From Hydractinia symbiolongicarpus (taxonomy: Eukaryota; Cnidaria; Hydrozoa; Anthoathecata; Hydractiniidae), in assembly GCF_029227915.1 (NCBI RefSeq), contig NC_079875.1, forward strand, positions 13,637,001-13,701,000: DNA of 64,000 nt. The letters run 5' to 3'. Both the position numbers and the translations under genes were made by a program. This document shows positions 12,153-25,300 of the stretch, piece after piece; positions within the stretch are counted from its first letter, which is position 1, and each line of letters begins with the position of its first letter. Under the pieces are notes generated by a model. It was not told the origin of the DNA, searched no databases, and saw nothing but the letters and a program-made list of their open reading frames with translations.

Positions 12153-15100
12153 TTATATTTTCATACAACGTTAATTTGTAATTTAGAGTTGAAGAAACAC
12201 CATTTGAATGTACAGTTGCAGTATTATCTATAAGTCTTTAGACAAAAATATCGACGCCCATAAGTAAAATTATTCGTTAACCAAACTACTTTTGATCATA
12301 GCTATCTTCCTTGAACATTCAACATACATGTCCTTGTGTTAAATTATAGTTAAGACTGGCTTCGTAGTTGCGAATAATAACAATTCAGTTTTATACACTT
12401 CATTATAATTACTACACCCCTTACAACTTTTTCCCATCAAGCAATTAAATATGACATACAAAGCCAAAAAATATAAAAGCTGTTATTATAATTTGTAACA
12501 TGGTTGTACCGACAGACCTTTTATAACTAGCGAATAATACCAAGTTAGCTTCTCATAACATTTGAAAGTTTCTGGACTCAATTCGTAATCATATAACTAT
12601 GCAAAGAGCTTTCAGCAAGCAATAAATGAACAAAAGAAGGCAGGATTAAGATTCTATGGAATTTTAATATTAAACTGGTTTACCTGTTGTTCTTTTTTCT
12701 TTCATTAGTTTCTATATTTATCAGATAAGTTAATAACATATTATTAAAATTCTTTTAAATGTTATATATGTGTAATAAACTTTCAGATTTTGATTAGCGT
12801 TGATAAACTGTTGACATTTAATGCCAACCTTTCCATTTTTTATTGCAAAGACTGTTTTTGCCCAAAAATACACACTACGTCTTTCTTATTATCCATTTCA
12901 CCCATGTTCGATTTGTTGTCGCTTTTGTCACCTAACGACCTGACATGATGTAACTTAAATTTTCTTGATTTTCTAGTAACATGTAGTTGCGCCATTACTG
13001 CAAACGAAAAGTAGGTAATGAATAACCGCACAGCTAACCGATTAATATTTGCATATCATCTTCTAAGATATCTAAAAGCCTAAATGTAAAAATAGATACA
13101 TCACTGGTATAGAGATAAAAGAATAAGTGTAAGGGCTGTATCTTTAAGGCCCCCATATTAATGTAATTTCCGAGTTAAGCACACTAACTAAGTTCATTGA
13201 AAGACAGGATTGTATAAAATACCCAGCTCTAAAGGGATCTAGTGCGTTAAGTCATGGTTTCCACAATAAAAAGAGTTGACAGATGAAGGCTGAGCCGATA
13301 TTCTATTATTTTTGTGTGTTCACTGAGTCATTTTGGCAGCCAAGCCTGCTGCGTATTTATTTGTGTTGTGAATTGTTAATCACGAATGGACATATAGTAC
13401 ACGTCCTGAATAGAGGTATACCATGTTCTTGTTTCAGGAACCAGGCCGCATGTACATTCTTTACTTAAATCGAAAAGTGAAAATATTTTAGATACTGAAT
13501 TTTTTACCCTCTTGTTAGTGAATCGTCATAACTTGAAGAAAAGCTTTTTTAGTGGAATTTTATAATAAAAGGTTGTGGGTTAGGTTGTGGGTTTAATTTT
13601 CTGCTTTCTGTATGTATGGCTTTAGCGCGCGCAAGATAGAAAGAAACTTTGGCTGACATATGGGGAGAGAATAGTCGTATATTTATTCCGGATGCCGTCG
13701 TTTTAGGATCGCTTTCCTAGAAACATAATGGCGTCTGAAACAGTCAAATGATCATGAAAATTCTTTTGATTATTTTGCACGCAAAGAGAATGCAAATGCA
13801 ATAATGCAATAACCCAAAAAACATATTTTTTCTTTAACAAATTGGCTATAGAGTGTCCTGAGATATGTTGTTTTTAAAGTGGCATTTAATGTGTTTTAAA
13901 GTGACATTATTCAATAATGTTGCATATTGTTGAGATTTTTAACAAAGTAGCTGCTAACATCAGCCATACAATATTGTATACCTTGCCACGATACTACTTC
14001 TTTTTTTCCTTAAGAAAAGTAATTTACAGGATGAAATAATTATGGAACTTACACTAAAAGCATATGTTGGCTTGCTATATAACTATATAGAAAGCGACAA
14101 AATTCGTAAAAATTGGTTCCCTTTCGAATATATGGCACTATCTTATCGTTTAATAATCATATCATATGAGAATGAAAAGGAGCAACTACAGAATATGTAT
14201 AGCTATACCGAAAATTATATGTTTTAAATAAAATATGAAATACAGATATAGCTTCCATATATATAGCTAATAAAGAAAGCAGATATTCTCCCAGTCGGCA
14301 AGTAAATGTGACACATTTTAAGGGTAGCCATTATGATTTGGGGGAAAACGCGCCGTTCATGCGGTAAGCTCTTTATAAATTAGGTGTAAATTTCTTAAAA
14401 AATCTTTGTTTACTAACTTTAAACCTGTCATATTGTGTAATTTTGGGTGTGTTATGGCTAATTTAACTTTACATGGATTCAGATACTTGCAGTTTTTCTT
14501 TAAATAGTTTCCTTATTCATTTAATATTTGTAGTTATTAAAAAACATTTATATAATGTTATACAATGTTTTTTTAAACTGATTTAATTCTAAAAACGAAG
14601 ATTTTGCTCAGATCCCTCTTAACTATCTAAAACCATTTTCAACTATTTTTCTGAGTAGCTGCGTTGCTGCGTAGCTGAGTATCTATGTTGCTGTATTAAT
14701 CCGTTGCTGAGTAGCTGCGTTGCTGAGTAGCTGCGTGGCTGAGCATCTACGTTGCTGTATTGCCGAGTAGCTGCGTTGCTGCGTGGCTGATTATCTATGT
14801 TGCTGTATTGCTGAGTAGCTGCGTTGCTGAGTTACGCAGTTTTAATTTTTTAACGGGGTATTCTAGTTGCTCCAAAGCTTCTTTTGTGAGAATTTGACAG
14901 TGAAAAGTGCGTGTTTTCCCTCAACTGAAACCAGTACCACGTGAATGACATTCCGAACAGGAGAATACACAGATGAAAAGTAGGCACATACATCTGTGTT
15001 GTAATTTTATTTTAAACTATGTATAGCTAGATTTATCTGTGCGTTTTTTAAACTTTAGCTGATGAGCGATCATACATTTTTGTCACTCACGTATATATTT

Positions 15101-16343
15101 TTAATTCTGGTATGATAGTATTTCTTAACTGTTGTTTATGCTGCTAGCATATATACCGTCTGTCCATATTACATGATTTCACTTTTCTATCCATCTTTCT
15201 CTGTTCACTGGCACCACTGCATGGCTATGGCACAATATTCTTAGCCTTAATCTAGAATCTACCATATCACCAATTTCACCAGTACCGAAACTTGTATTAA
15301 TTTACAGAACTGACAGTCCAAACATTAGTGGGCTCACTGATAAAAAAAATTTGTGCGCAGCAAGTTTGACTTTTTAATCTACTGTTATATTTGTAATCAT
15401 TTGTTGAAAAGAAAACAAACTTATATATAAATTATTATAAAACTAAACAGGCTGAAAAATATTTTTAAGAAAAAAATCATTGCCACATGTGCTCTCCTCC
15501 ACAGATCCTCTTTGGTGATTTGATTTACCAAGTTTTCTTAATGTCGTGCCTGATTTTTTGATTAATAGAGAAAGATACATGGTGATGTTTGAAGCAGCCA
15601 CTATAGCTGCATCTGAGAAAAGCCATTAAGTATTCCAATAATTTTAAGCATATAATATACTTTGTTCACTGGCATTTTCGCAAAGTTGTATGGGATGATC
15701 TATAGACAGAAGCATAAGTTATTAGCTAGCAAGGTTGCCAGATCGTTGCTGTAGCGGTTTGTTTACATAATCACGTAATACGAACAGTGTGACATCGGCA
15801 ATGACTCATTGATGCACAAAGAAATTTTTTCCCAATTTTTTTAGCTGTTTTCTGTAAAATATTGCTGACATCAGCTAAGTCCTACCAATGCACCATTTTT
15901 TTAAAAATTTGTATAGGATGATGTTCATTAACCTGTCTGTTGCGAAACGGGTGGTTTGATCAAGCTTTATGAAATTGGTCTTAGTTATGGTCCCAGTTAG
16001 TCCCCAGTTACTCACGCTGGAGAAGACTTTAGTTATTTCCATCTATTTCAAAGTTATTTAGCCTAAAACTTAGACCAATATTATTTAACCATTGACATCA
16101 CCGCCTATATGCATTGAGGTCACACCATAATGTCAGAAAATTTAACATTTAAGACATAACGTTTTCAGCTACATCATTTGGCGGTCACAGATGGAGACAA
16201 CTTTTGTATTATTATATCGATATAAAATCAATAAAAAGGCATTTTTTCTCTTCTTTTAATATGCCTAAAGAGTTAAATTTCACAAGACTATATATTTCTT
16301 TACAGTGTGTATATATATATATTACATAGAATATATTAAAATC
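12153..16343. other. Gene-poor stretch between the receptor pair and DNAI1
   Basis: No coding exon is supported. The open frames at 12840-13031 (-), 13283-13468 (+) and 14042-14227 (+) have no domain or splice support. The only clear structure is the GCTG-rich minisatellite at 14651-14840. The DNAI1 promoter should lie in the last few hundred bases, but I see no distinctive element there beyond AT-rich DNA and a short TA run (about 16308-16322). Confidence 0.6.
14651..14840. repeat. GCTG-rich minisatellite with nested periods
   Basis: Units such as GAGTAGCTGCGTTGCT alternate with GAGTATCTATGTTGCTGTATT, giving a higher-order period of about 65 bp built from smaller units of roughly 8-9 bp. 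Its local GC content is clearly above the surroundings. Confidence 0.75.
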
Positions 16344-19300
16344 ATGAGGAAACCTTCAAAGACGCCAACAAAAGGAAAAGCTGCAGTGGTAAGCAGTTAT
16401 AATAATATATACTTCTTTTATCTTATCTATACTATGTAATAGTACTTCTTGTCTGTGTTTCTGCTATGGCAAAGAGTTGTTTTTACCTAAGCTGAAAATT
16501 TGATGTTTGATGTTTCAGGCCAATAGGAAAAAATATATACCGTGTAAGCGATCTTCGCGTAAATAAAAAAGCTTGTTCAAATTTACTTCTGTGAGTGGTC
16601 GAAAGTCAAAAATGTGCATTTTGATTTGTCACATCATTTAAATTATCTTCATTTCACAAGGCAACACAAAACAGGCCTGCTATATGTTATAAACCTTGTG
16701 GAGAAAATTTCAAGTTAGGAAAGCCAAACACAAGGGACCGTGCAACAGAAAGTGCATTATCTGCTTTTATTTACTTTCAACTTCCAATAAAAAAATGTTC
16801 TTTCAATAAACCTATTTTACATAATATGTTCTTGATGCAAAAACACTTGAGGATATGTTGTGTGTAAACTAAATTATAGAAAGTTATAAATGGCGGCTAA
16901 GAATGGCAACACTTCTGTTATTTTATTTTTCTCTAAAATATGACTATACCAGTGTTTAAAAAAAATGCTTTCAAACCGGACAAACAAAAAATTGTTATTT
17001 TTAAATTCATGTCAATCATAATTACAATCACACAATCATAATTTAGAAGTTAAATTTTTTCTTCTGTAACAAACTTGATCCTGTGTTTATTGTGCTTACT
17101 AATACAAAATCATTGGTATTTGTAACTGAGAGGTCTAGTAACAAAGTTGTTACCTAGAATGGATAAATTAGAAACCATGGCTTACTGTTTTTTTATAGCA
17201 TGGTGTAATAAGTACTGTGCATAGTAAAAAAAATTTTTATCAACATTGGCTCATAGAGGCCTAAGTTATCAATCCTATTTTCTTGCTGACGGTTGAGGAA
17301 AGAGGATCTATATATGTTTGGAATGAATTGATTATGAATGAACCCACAATCTTCTGCACTGTAGGTGAACGCTCTACCACAAGGCCACCAGTCAGTAGAC
17401 AATGTAATCCTCTTTGCCAGTCACAGATATACATATTCTAAATTTCTATATCTCTTTAATAATAGCCGTATTTCGTCTGCCTGTCTCTGTGCGGACCCCC
17501 TACTGAGTTAGAAAATGATGTTACAGATACACAAATATCAAATGCGATATATTTTTATTCACTTTGTTGCGACGGGTAAATTGAAAGGACGGCGAATCCT
17601 TGGATTTTTCCACTGGCTAACGACTAGTCTATATTATAATGCCCATATACGTCTGTCTGTCACGCTAAATGGTAGCTTAGCTGTGATGGGCAAACCCGTG
17701 GATTTTTTCAGGGGCTAACGACTAGTACTATAGATATTACTATATCAACGCATAAGCCAATGCAAATAATGTGTATAGAATATAAATTAGATAAAAAACA
17801 CATTTATTAAAACAATATATATTTCGGCTAACAAGCCTTCATCGGTTGTAAAATAATAATGATAACATGTTATATACATCTTCTATGTAAAATTGGGCAA
17901 GTAATAATATACGCTTGAGCGATTAGAAGCAAAAGCATTGCTATAGAAATACGTATAGAATAAGAAAAAAAGGTTTTTAATCCTGTGGGTATAAACAGCT
18001 ATAAAAGAGAAGTATATGCATATGTATATACATAGTTAAAATTACCGGTATTTTAACATATAAACAATTAAAAATGTACAGAATTTTGACAATAAAAAAC
18101 CTATTGACATTATTAAAACTATGATTAACTAGCGAAAAACAATTAAACCGGTCAGTGCTCACAATGAAGGCACTGCGACGTAGCTTGAAGAAAGAAAATA
18201 AATAAATAAATAAGAAATAGACATTTAAGACACAGTTACAAATACATAGAACAGTCCCTACACATTCCAGCTGGACAGAATGTGCAGAGTACACGTTGAA
18301 GTTTTAAAGTACAGCTGATATCCCAGAAATGGATGAGTGGGATATACTATATTACTATATATTTTCTGTTTTTGTGACACTAGAAAGTTACTCATCCATC
18401 AAACACCAATTTAAAGTCGTCATCTAAAGCTGATGTTGCAAAAGGCAAAAAGAAAAAAGTAAGTGCAAGTTTCTGCGTGCTTTTTCAATTTAAAATTCAA
18501 GCTGAATCTCAGTTATTGCTCTTTTATTTAAACCATCCCAGAAGTTTTTTATTAGAAACATTTTATCCCTAGGAAGATGACGATACTACTCAACCCGGTA
18601 TAGATGAGCTGGATGACTGGATGCAGGTAATTTAGTGTCATTAAAAACGCTTATACTTGTAATACTAAAAAAATATATATGGCATAACAGGTAGCAGGTG
18701 TATACACGGTTATTCTGATTCAAACTACTTTGTCATCATAATGATTTAAAATGATAAAAGAAACTTTCCCTCTGTAAAAAGCTGATAAAGATAGAACACA
18801 TTTGTACAAGCCAAAAACATTGAGAGGGAATTTAAGCAACTTTAAGTTGAGATTTTTATTTTTTTCGGTTAATTTGTAACAAAAAGACAAACTTCTCCAT
18901 GTTTTGTTAGCATATGGTGCATTGATAATGTGTCATCTGGAAGCACTGTATGAAAGCTTTTAAAAGCATTATATATTATAGAAACTACAGTGCATACTGA
19001 AATTTGAAAAACAGCTTGAAAATATACATATACCAAACTTATATAAACTTCAGTACTAATAACACTGAAATTTAATATAAAATTTAATCAATCAGTCAAT
19101 CATCACTTATCCTTAATTAATCAATAATCAACATTATTAAATAAAAATTGCTATATGGAACCTTTTTTCTTTTGTTTTTCCTACAGCCAAAACAGTTAGT
19201 CAAACCAGAAGACCAGCTTCAATTAACAGAGGAGGAATTAAAAGAAGAATTTACAAGAATACTCACTGCTAATAATCCACATGCACCCAGCAACATTGTT

Positions 19301-22300
19301 CGCTTCAACTTCAAGGTTTGCGTGACTACCAGATTATTCTATAAAACTTGTAAACAAAAATCCTTTATCTAGTCTTTTTTTCTCCTTATTTTTGTTACAA
19401 GTTTTTTAATTACATTTCTTTCTTGTCAGAACGATATTGTCAACATGTTGGTACTGTATTAGTAAACATTTGCATTGATAATTTTAAGTACTGACATGAA
19501 TTGATAAGATTCTGATCTGTGTATAGTAATTGATTCGGTAATTTCTTAGTACTGTTTATTTCCAACTGTGTAATTTTAGTTTTAAAGTTTGTTTGTTTTA
19601 TGGCAAAAAATGTAGATTTTTACTGATAGATTATATAGATAAAATTGTTTTTAAATTCATAGGAGGGGCAGTTTAAACAAATTCCTACAGTTGATCAACT
19701 GGCAATACATTTCTCCTTAGAAGGGTGAGTTGTTTTACCATTTTATCTCTTAAAACAAGTTTTTTTGCATACAGTAATTTTTTTTTTTTTTTTCACTGTT
19801 GTTTGTTTACAGCTCCAACAAGTTAACATTCCAGTAATTTATCAAACAGAATTTTCTCTTTGAAAAGAAAAATTTACAGAATTTATATAATGAGTAATTT
19901 AAAGCGTACTTGTTATTATTTTGTAGAATTTATGTGATCATACCCCATCTTAATCCTGCCTATACATTGTAATGACGAATTTATAGCAAAAATATAGAAT
20001 TCATATCAGTCAGTTATTTTTATAATTATATTTTTTTAATCACTCTGAACTAAATTACATGAAAAGTAAGGAAATATTGAACAACCCTAATCACCCCAAC
20101 ATTTTAAACGTATGTTTACATTTCAGTAATCTTCTTCATAAAGAATCTGACGAGGCGCGCAGACAACTTGCTAGCACAGAGGAAGAAGAAGAAAAAGGTA
20201 AAACATTGTTAAATTGGTAAAAGTAGCAGTTTTTTAATTAAATAAATAACTGCTACTACAAAGACATACATTAGTGCATTTAATTTGACTAAGTTGTGCT
20301 TTAGTGATGGAAATAACGTCTACACATCAGATATGTTTGACCATTTTTAAGAAGTCGGGCAAAAATTTTTAGCAAACTTAAAAATTGTCTGAACATTTTT
20401 TCAAAAACTTTGACCTTATTTTTTTATTTTTTGTTTTCAAATTATAAAATAATGTGAAAGAAGTCAAAGTGTTGTTATCATTCAGATATTTAAGAAAAGT
20501 AAACTAGTATTTAGTCCCGTAGAAAAATCCACTAGAGATACCGAATAAAAAAACAGCGGTAATAAATAAAACCAATATGTTTTTCGTATAACAGTAGACG
20601 ATAGACACGTACTTAAGGGAATAATAAAAATGAATTACTCGTGACTTGTGTGTAATAAAGTTTACATTATTACACAAAGTATGAGAACAATAAAATAAAT
20701 TAACCGTGACTTTTTAAAGCAAAAATTTTAAATAAATCTGAAAATGCACACAAAAGACAAAATAAAAACAAAAGTTTAGCAAAAGTGACATGTTACCGTG
20801 GCTGTTTCTTTAAAAAAACAACACACCCACTTTGTCTGTTACAGACACACGTAACTGGCATATTATTATATAGATATTTTCAACATAAAATGAGTGCACT
20901 GGAGAACTTGTGTTTTTTTCTGAAATCTTTTATGACAATAATTGATGTAGTTATTTGTTTTTCTCTCAGCACCACCTATAGTGGGGCCTGGTAGAGACTC
21001 TGATTTGATACATTTTTCCAACCAGGCTATATTTCTTTATTTCCATTTTTGCAGATGATGAGGAAGAGGATGATGATGAAGAAAATGATGAGGAGCGACC
21101 TTCAACAAAAAAGGTTTTTATTTCATTTTTGCCTTACTCTGTTAGCTCTAAAGGACATCAAAAAACTATTTTAAATCAAGTATGTTGTGATACGTTATTT
21201 ATAGCCAATTTAATCTCTAAAATTGATTAAAACCCTTCAGAAGTCTAACACTAGTCTTGTTATTTTTTTCTCCCTTGTGGTCAAAATTTGTATTTATAAA
21301 CGAAAGTAATCACCACTTGGCAAACAAAAATTCCAAAATTAACACTGTGTTGAGATGTTAATATAGTTTTAATTATGCGGCTAGTGCTTTGTGAAGGGTA
21401 TAAGCTCATTAATACTTGCTGTAATAAAGTTTTATGTACTGAAGTTGAATGACAGGAAGAGTACAATTTACACATTAAAGTGGTGGCTATTTGTCATGTG
21501 ATAATAGTAATAATCCCATTCAAACAAATTTCATTACTTCATATAAATATACGATCAACCATGAAATTTTCAACAGATTATTTTAGAAAAGAAGTTTTAA
21601 TATCACTGTGTTTTAATAAATACAAAACAAAACTGTATATTTTATGTATAAAACCACTTTGCTTTTCTTTCTAGAATGTAATAATGAGAGCTACAAATTA
21701 TGACATTTTGTATTTCTATTCCTAAATTTAGTCTGAAAGAGATGATACCACTCCTTCTCCAGGTCTGAAAGCTCCAGCTCAAAAGTTAACTAATCAATTT
21801 AACTTTTGTGAACGAGCATCGCAGAGCTATAACAACCCACACAGGGTACGTATAATGGCAATGCGCTTTTTGTTTCTTGTATTCATGTGGAAAATGCCAA
21901 AAAGTATGAAAATGGTTTAATTTGGATTGTTATTTAGGAAAGAGGTACAATGACCGAACCACCACCCAGAGTTAGTTTTTCAGCCACAGCCAATCAAGTA
22001 ACAATTTTATGAAATTAGCTGACCATTTTAAATCTTCGTTATTACACAATTTTTTAAACAACCAATCTGCTGAGATTAGGGTCAGGACCTAAACAACTGC
22101 TAAGCAACTTTTCTGACTGAAAATTCATGTAAAGTTAAACAAATGAATTTTAATTTGAATAACCTAACAAGAAACCTACAAAAATGTTTTTCAAAAGACC
22201 CAAAAGCATTTTTTAAGTTAAATTATGAAAATTCAAAAACATAGAACGTTGAACATAAGTGCTGTTAAGTACACCAAAGCCTTACAAAGTTTGAGATTAC

Positions 22301-25300
22301 GCTTCACTATTTCTTTTATTAGCAAAGAAACAAGTTTGTCTTATCAGAAAAATAGAAATGAGTTTTAGAAAAACTGACCTTGTATCAGATTCATGTTAAA
22401 GGTAACATCGAGATAGCATAGCCTTGTTGCATTTATTACTGTTGTACACGAATTTTTATTTAGTGGGAAATTTATGATGCTTATGTGGAAGACTTGCAAA
22501 GACAGGTAAGAATGTTTGTGTGTGTACAGGGTGTATAGGGTTCTGGCTACGTAATGAAATTGTTATTTCAAACTTTTGCGTCGATATATTTAAAATCTCT
22601 GAATACACTGAAAATCTCTTTTTGATAAACTGATTGGCCATTAGTACCGTCATCATAGTTGTATCAATGATACACTTTTCTCGGGAGAGTTGAACAAAGG
22701 ATTGTTAAGCTTCTTATTTAAACTAGTTAGTATCACATTTTTCAATAGAGTTATTAGTGATTGACGTGTGAAAGTCAGCCTGTACTGATGAATGCAGATG
22801 TGATTTAGTGGTATCATAGTAACTGAAGAAGAAAAACATTAATAACATTCAGATTTGAATTAATTTTGAATTTGGTGTTAATTAAAACATTGTAAATTGT
22901 CTTTGAAACTATTTGATTTTCATGAGTTTTTGTAATCACCATCACCATAGTAGTTGGAAAGATTAACATTCACTTTTTTCCCCATTAAATCTTTTATTTA
23001 AAATTTAGGAAAGAGAGAAAGAAAAGGAAACTAAAAAGTCATCTAAAAAAGATGAAGACAAGAAGAAAAAGAATAATGCTGTTGAAATTCTGGTGTGTGT
23101 CTCTTTTGTTGATTTTGGCACACCCTTCTTTCTGTCGGAAATGTAATTCCTGCTTTGTTTTACTTGGCTATAGTTCAGTCTATATCCATTTCCCAACACG
23201 CTAAGCCATTTTGGCACCATTCTTCAGTTTTTTTTGGATACACCCTTGATTCTAGTCTTATGTTCTATTTCTGCATGTTCAACTTGCACCTGTTTTAGTA
23301 AAGTTTAGAAGCAAATGTTTTTGACAAACATGAACATCGCCACAATCAGGTTTTGTTGATCAACAGTCCTGATAAATTATTAAATTAGATTATTTTGTAA
23401 CTAATTATTTGTTTTTTTTAGAGTGATGACATAAATCGCGTCGGGAGAGCATCAAAGATTGTTGAGCGCATGGTGAATCAAAATACATTTGATGCGATCG
23501 CATATGGTATGATTGAAAGTTACTTCACATTTATAAGCACAAACAAAAACTAAAAAAAAAAACTTTGATTTTTCTTAATTCGTCCTTCTATGATTTCGTT
23601 GGGTGGATTTCTCTTTTAAGAATATTCATACTAGCTTTTGTTTTCTTTTCAATGATTCATAGGTGGGTTTTGAAAATAAAATCTTACTTTTTCTTAGACT
23701 TTAAATATTGGGAAGATGCATCTGATGAGTTCAGAGACAATGAAGGAACTGTCTTGCCATTATGGAAATTTTCATATGAGCGTTCCAAACGGATGACAGT
23801 TACGGCTTTAAGTTGGTATGCTGTTTTCATTGTTTTCCTGTTTAATTAATACTTAATTAAAATAATTAAAATAAGTTAGTAAGAAGCTGAGTAACGGGTG
23901 GCTCTTCCTCCCCTCCAGCTGTATGTTGCAGAGATACGTATGGCATTTTTCTAACTTACTTGCCTGTTCGCGTCAGTAGGGAACCTAGTACATTTATAGT
24001 GTGCCTGCTGAATGAGGGCTCGAACCTGAAGCCTTATAATGTCAAGCTCAGTGTACTACCGCTATACCATCTGTAATAAACGAGGAACTATATTTCCATT
24101 TTTCACATTGTCAGCAATGAATACATTTTGGATAAATTTTATTTTTTTAAAGGAATAAGAAAAGCTGTCAAAGCATTTGCATTAATTTTGAACACTCTGC
24201 TATCAATTTTGTGTATTCTAAAGTTCCGTTAACTAAAATTTTGGCCAAGCATAAGGGATTTTAGTCAACAAATTTGACGAAAATGTCGTGATAAAAGGAG
24301 TTAAAGTTTACCGTAACCATTTACAAGGATTTTCTAGAAGGTTTTTTTTAGAGGAATACTAAGATCTCTAGTGCTTTAGTTATTCAACTTGTTTTGGTTA
24401 AAAAATAACTGATAGATCTTAAACACTCAAAGTCAGGTTTAAATTACTGACATATTAAGTAACAAATGAAATGAGATTGCCCTTACCTCTCTTTAGGTCT
24501 CCGCAATATCAAGATTTATTTGCAGTAGGCCATGGATCTTGTAAGTAATCTCAGTCAATTTGCTATGTTATGCATCGCAGTACTGTAAATGGAAACTACC
24601 ACGAAATGTATTTAAAGTTTAGTATAAAAACATTTTTGTAGAAATAGCTGTTATTACTGTTATTGTTAATTTTTTATTTCAGATGATTTTTTAAAACAGT
24701 CTAGTGGAATGATATGCTTCTACTCCTTGAAAAATCCTTCTTTTCCAGAGTAAGTATCTATTTTTGTACTTGTGCATGAAGTATACCTTAAATGAAAAAT
24801 TAAACACGATATAGTGTGATATCGACTTTGCTAAACTTCTTGCACGTGTTCACTATATACCTATAGGGTAGCCTGGAGAGATCTAGATAGCTGATATAAG
24901 AAGTCGTTATCTTTTTTGAAGAATATGTAAAAAAATTTACCAGTTCTAAATTGATTGTTAATTGCCTCCCAAACTGCTCTTGCGAGCATAGCTGGGCCAA
25001 TCCACGACCAGTCCCTTCCAAGTCTATGCATTATTTAAACTGCTAAATAAGCGTTTGTTAAACTCATCTATTGATTATCTTTATAAAAGGAAATTACCAG
25101 TCAGATAACCACTCAATATCGTTGGAAATTCAATATATGGATTTTGTTAGAAAAATAACTGATACTATTTCTTATTTACATAATTTTTAACGATTTGTTG
25201 TGTCAAACTTTTAGACACGTGTATACGACAGAGAGAGGCGTGATGTGTTTAGACATTCACCCAGAACATGCTTATCTTATTGTGGTTGGGTTTTATGATG

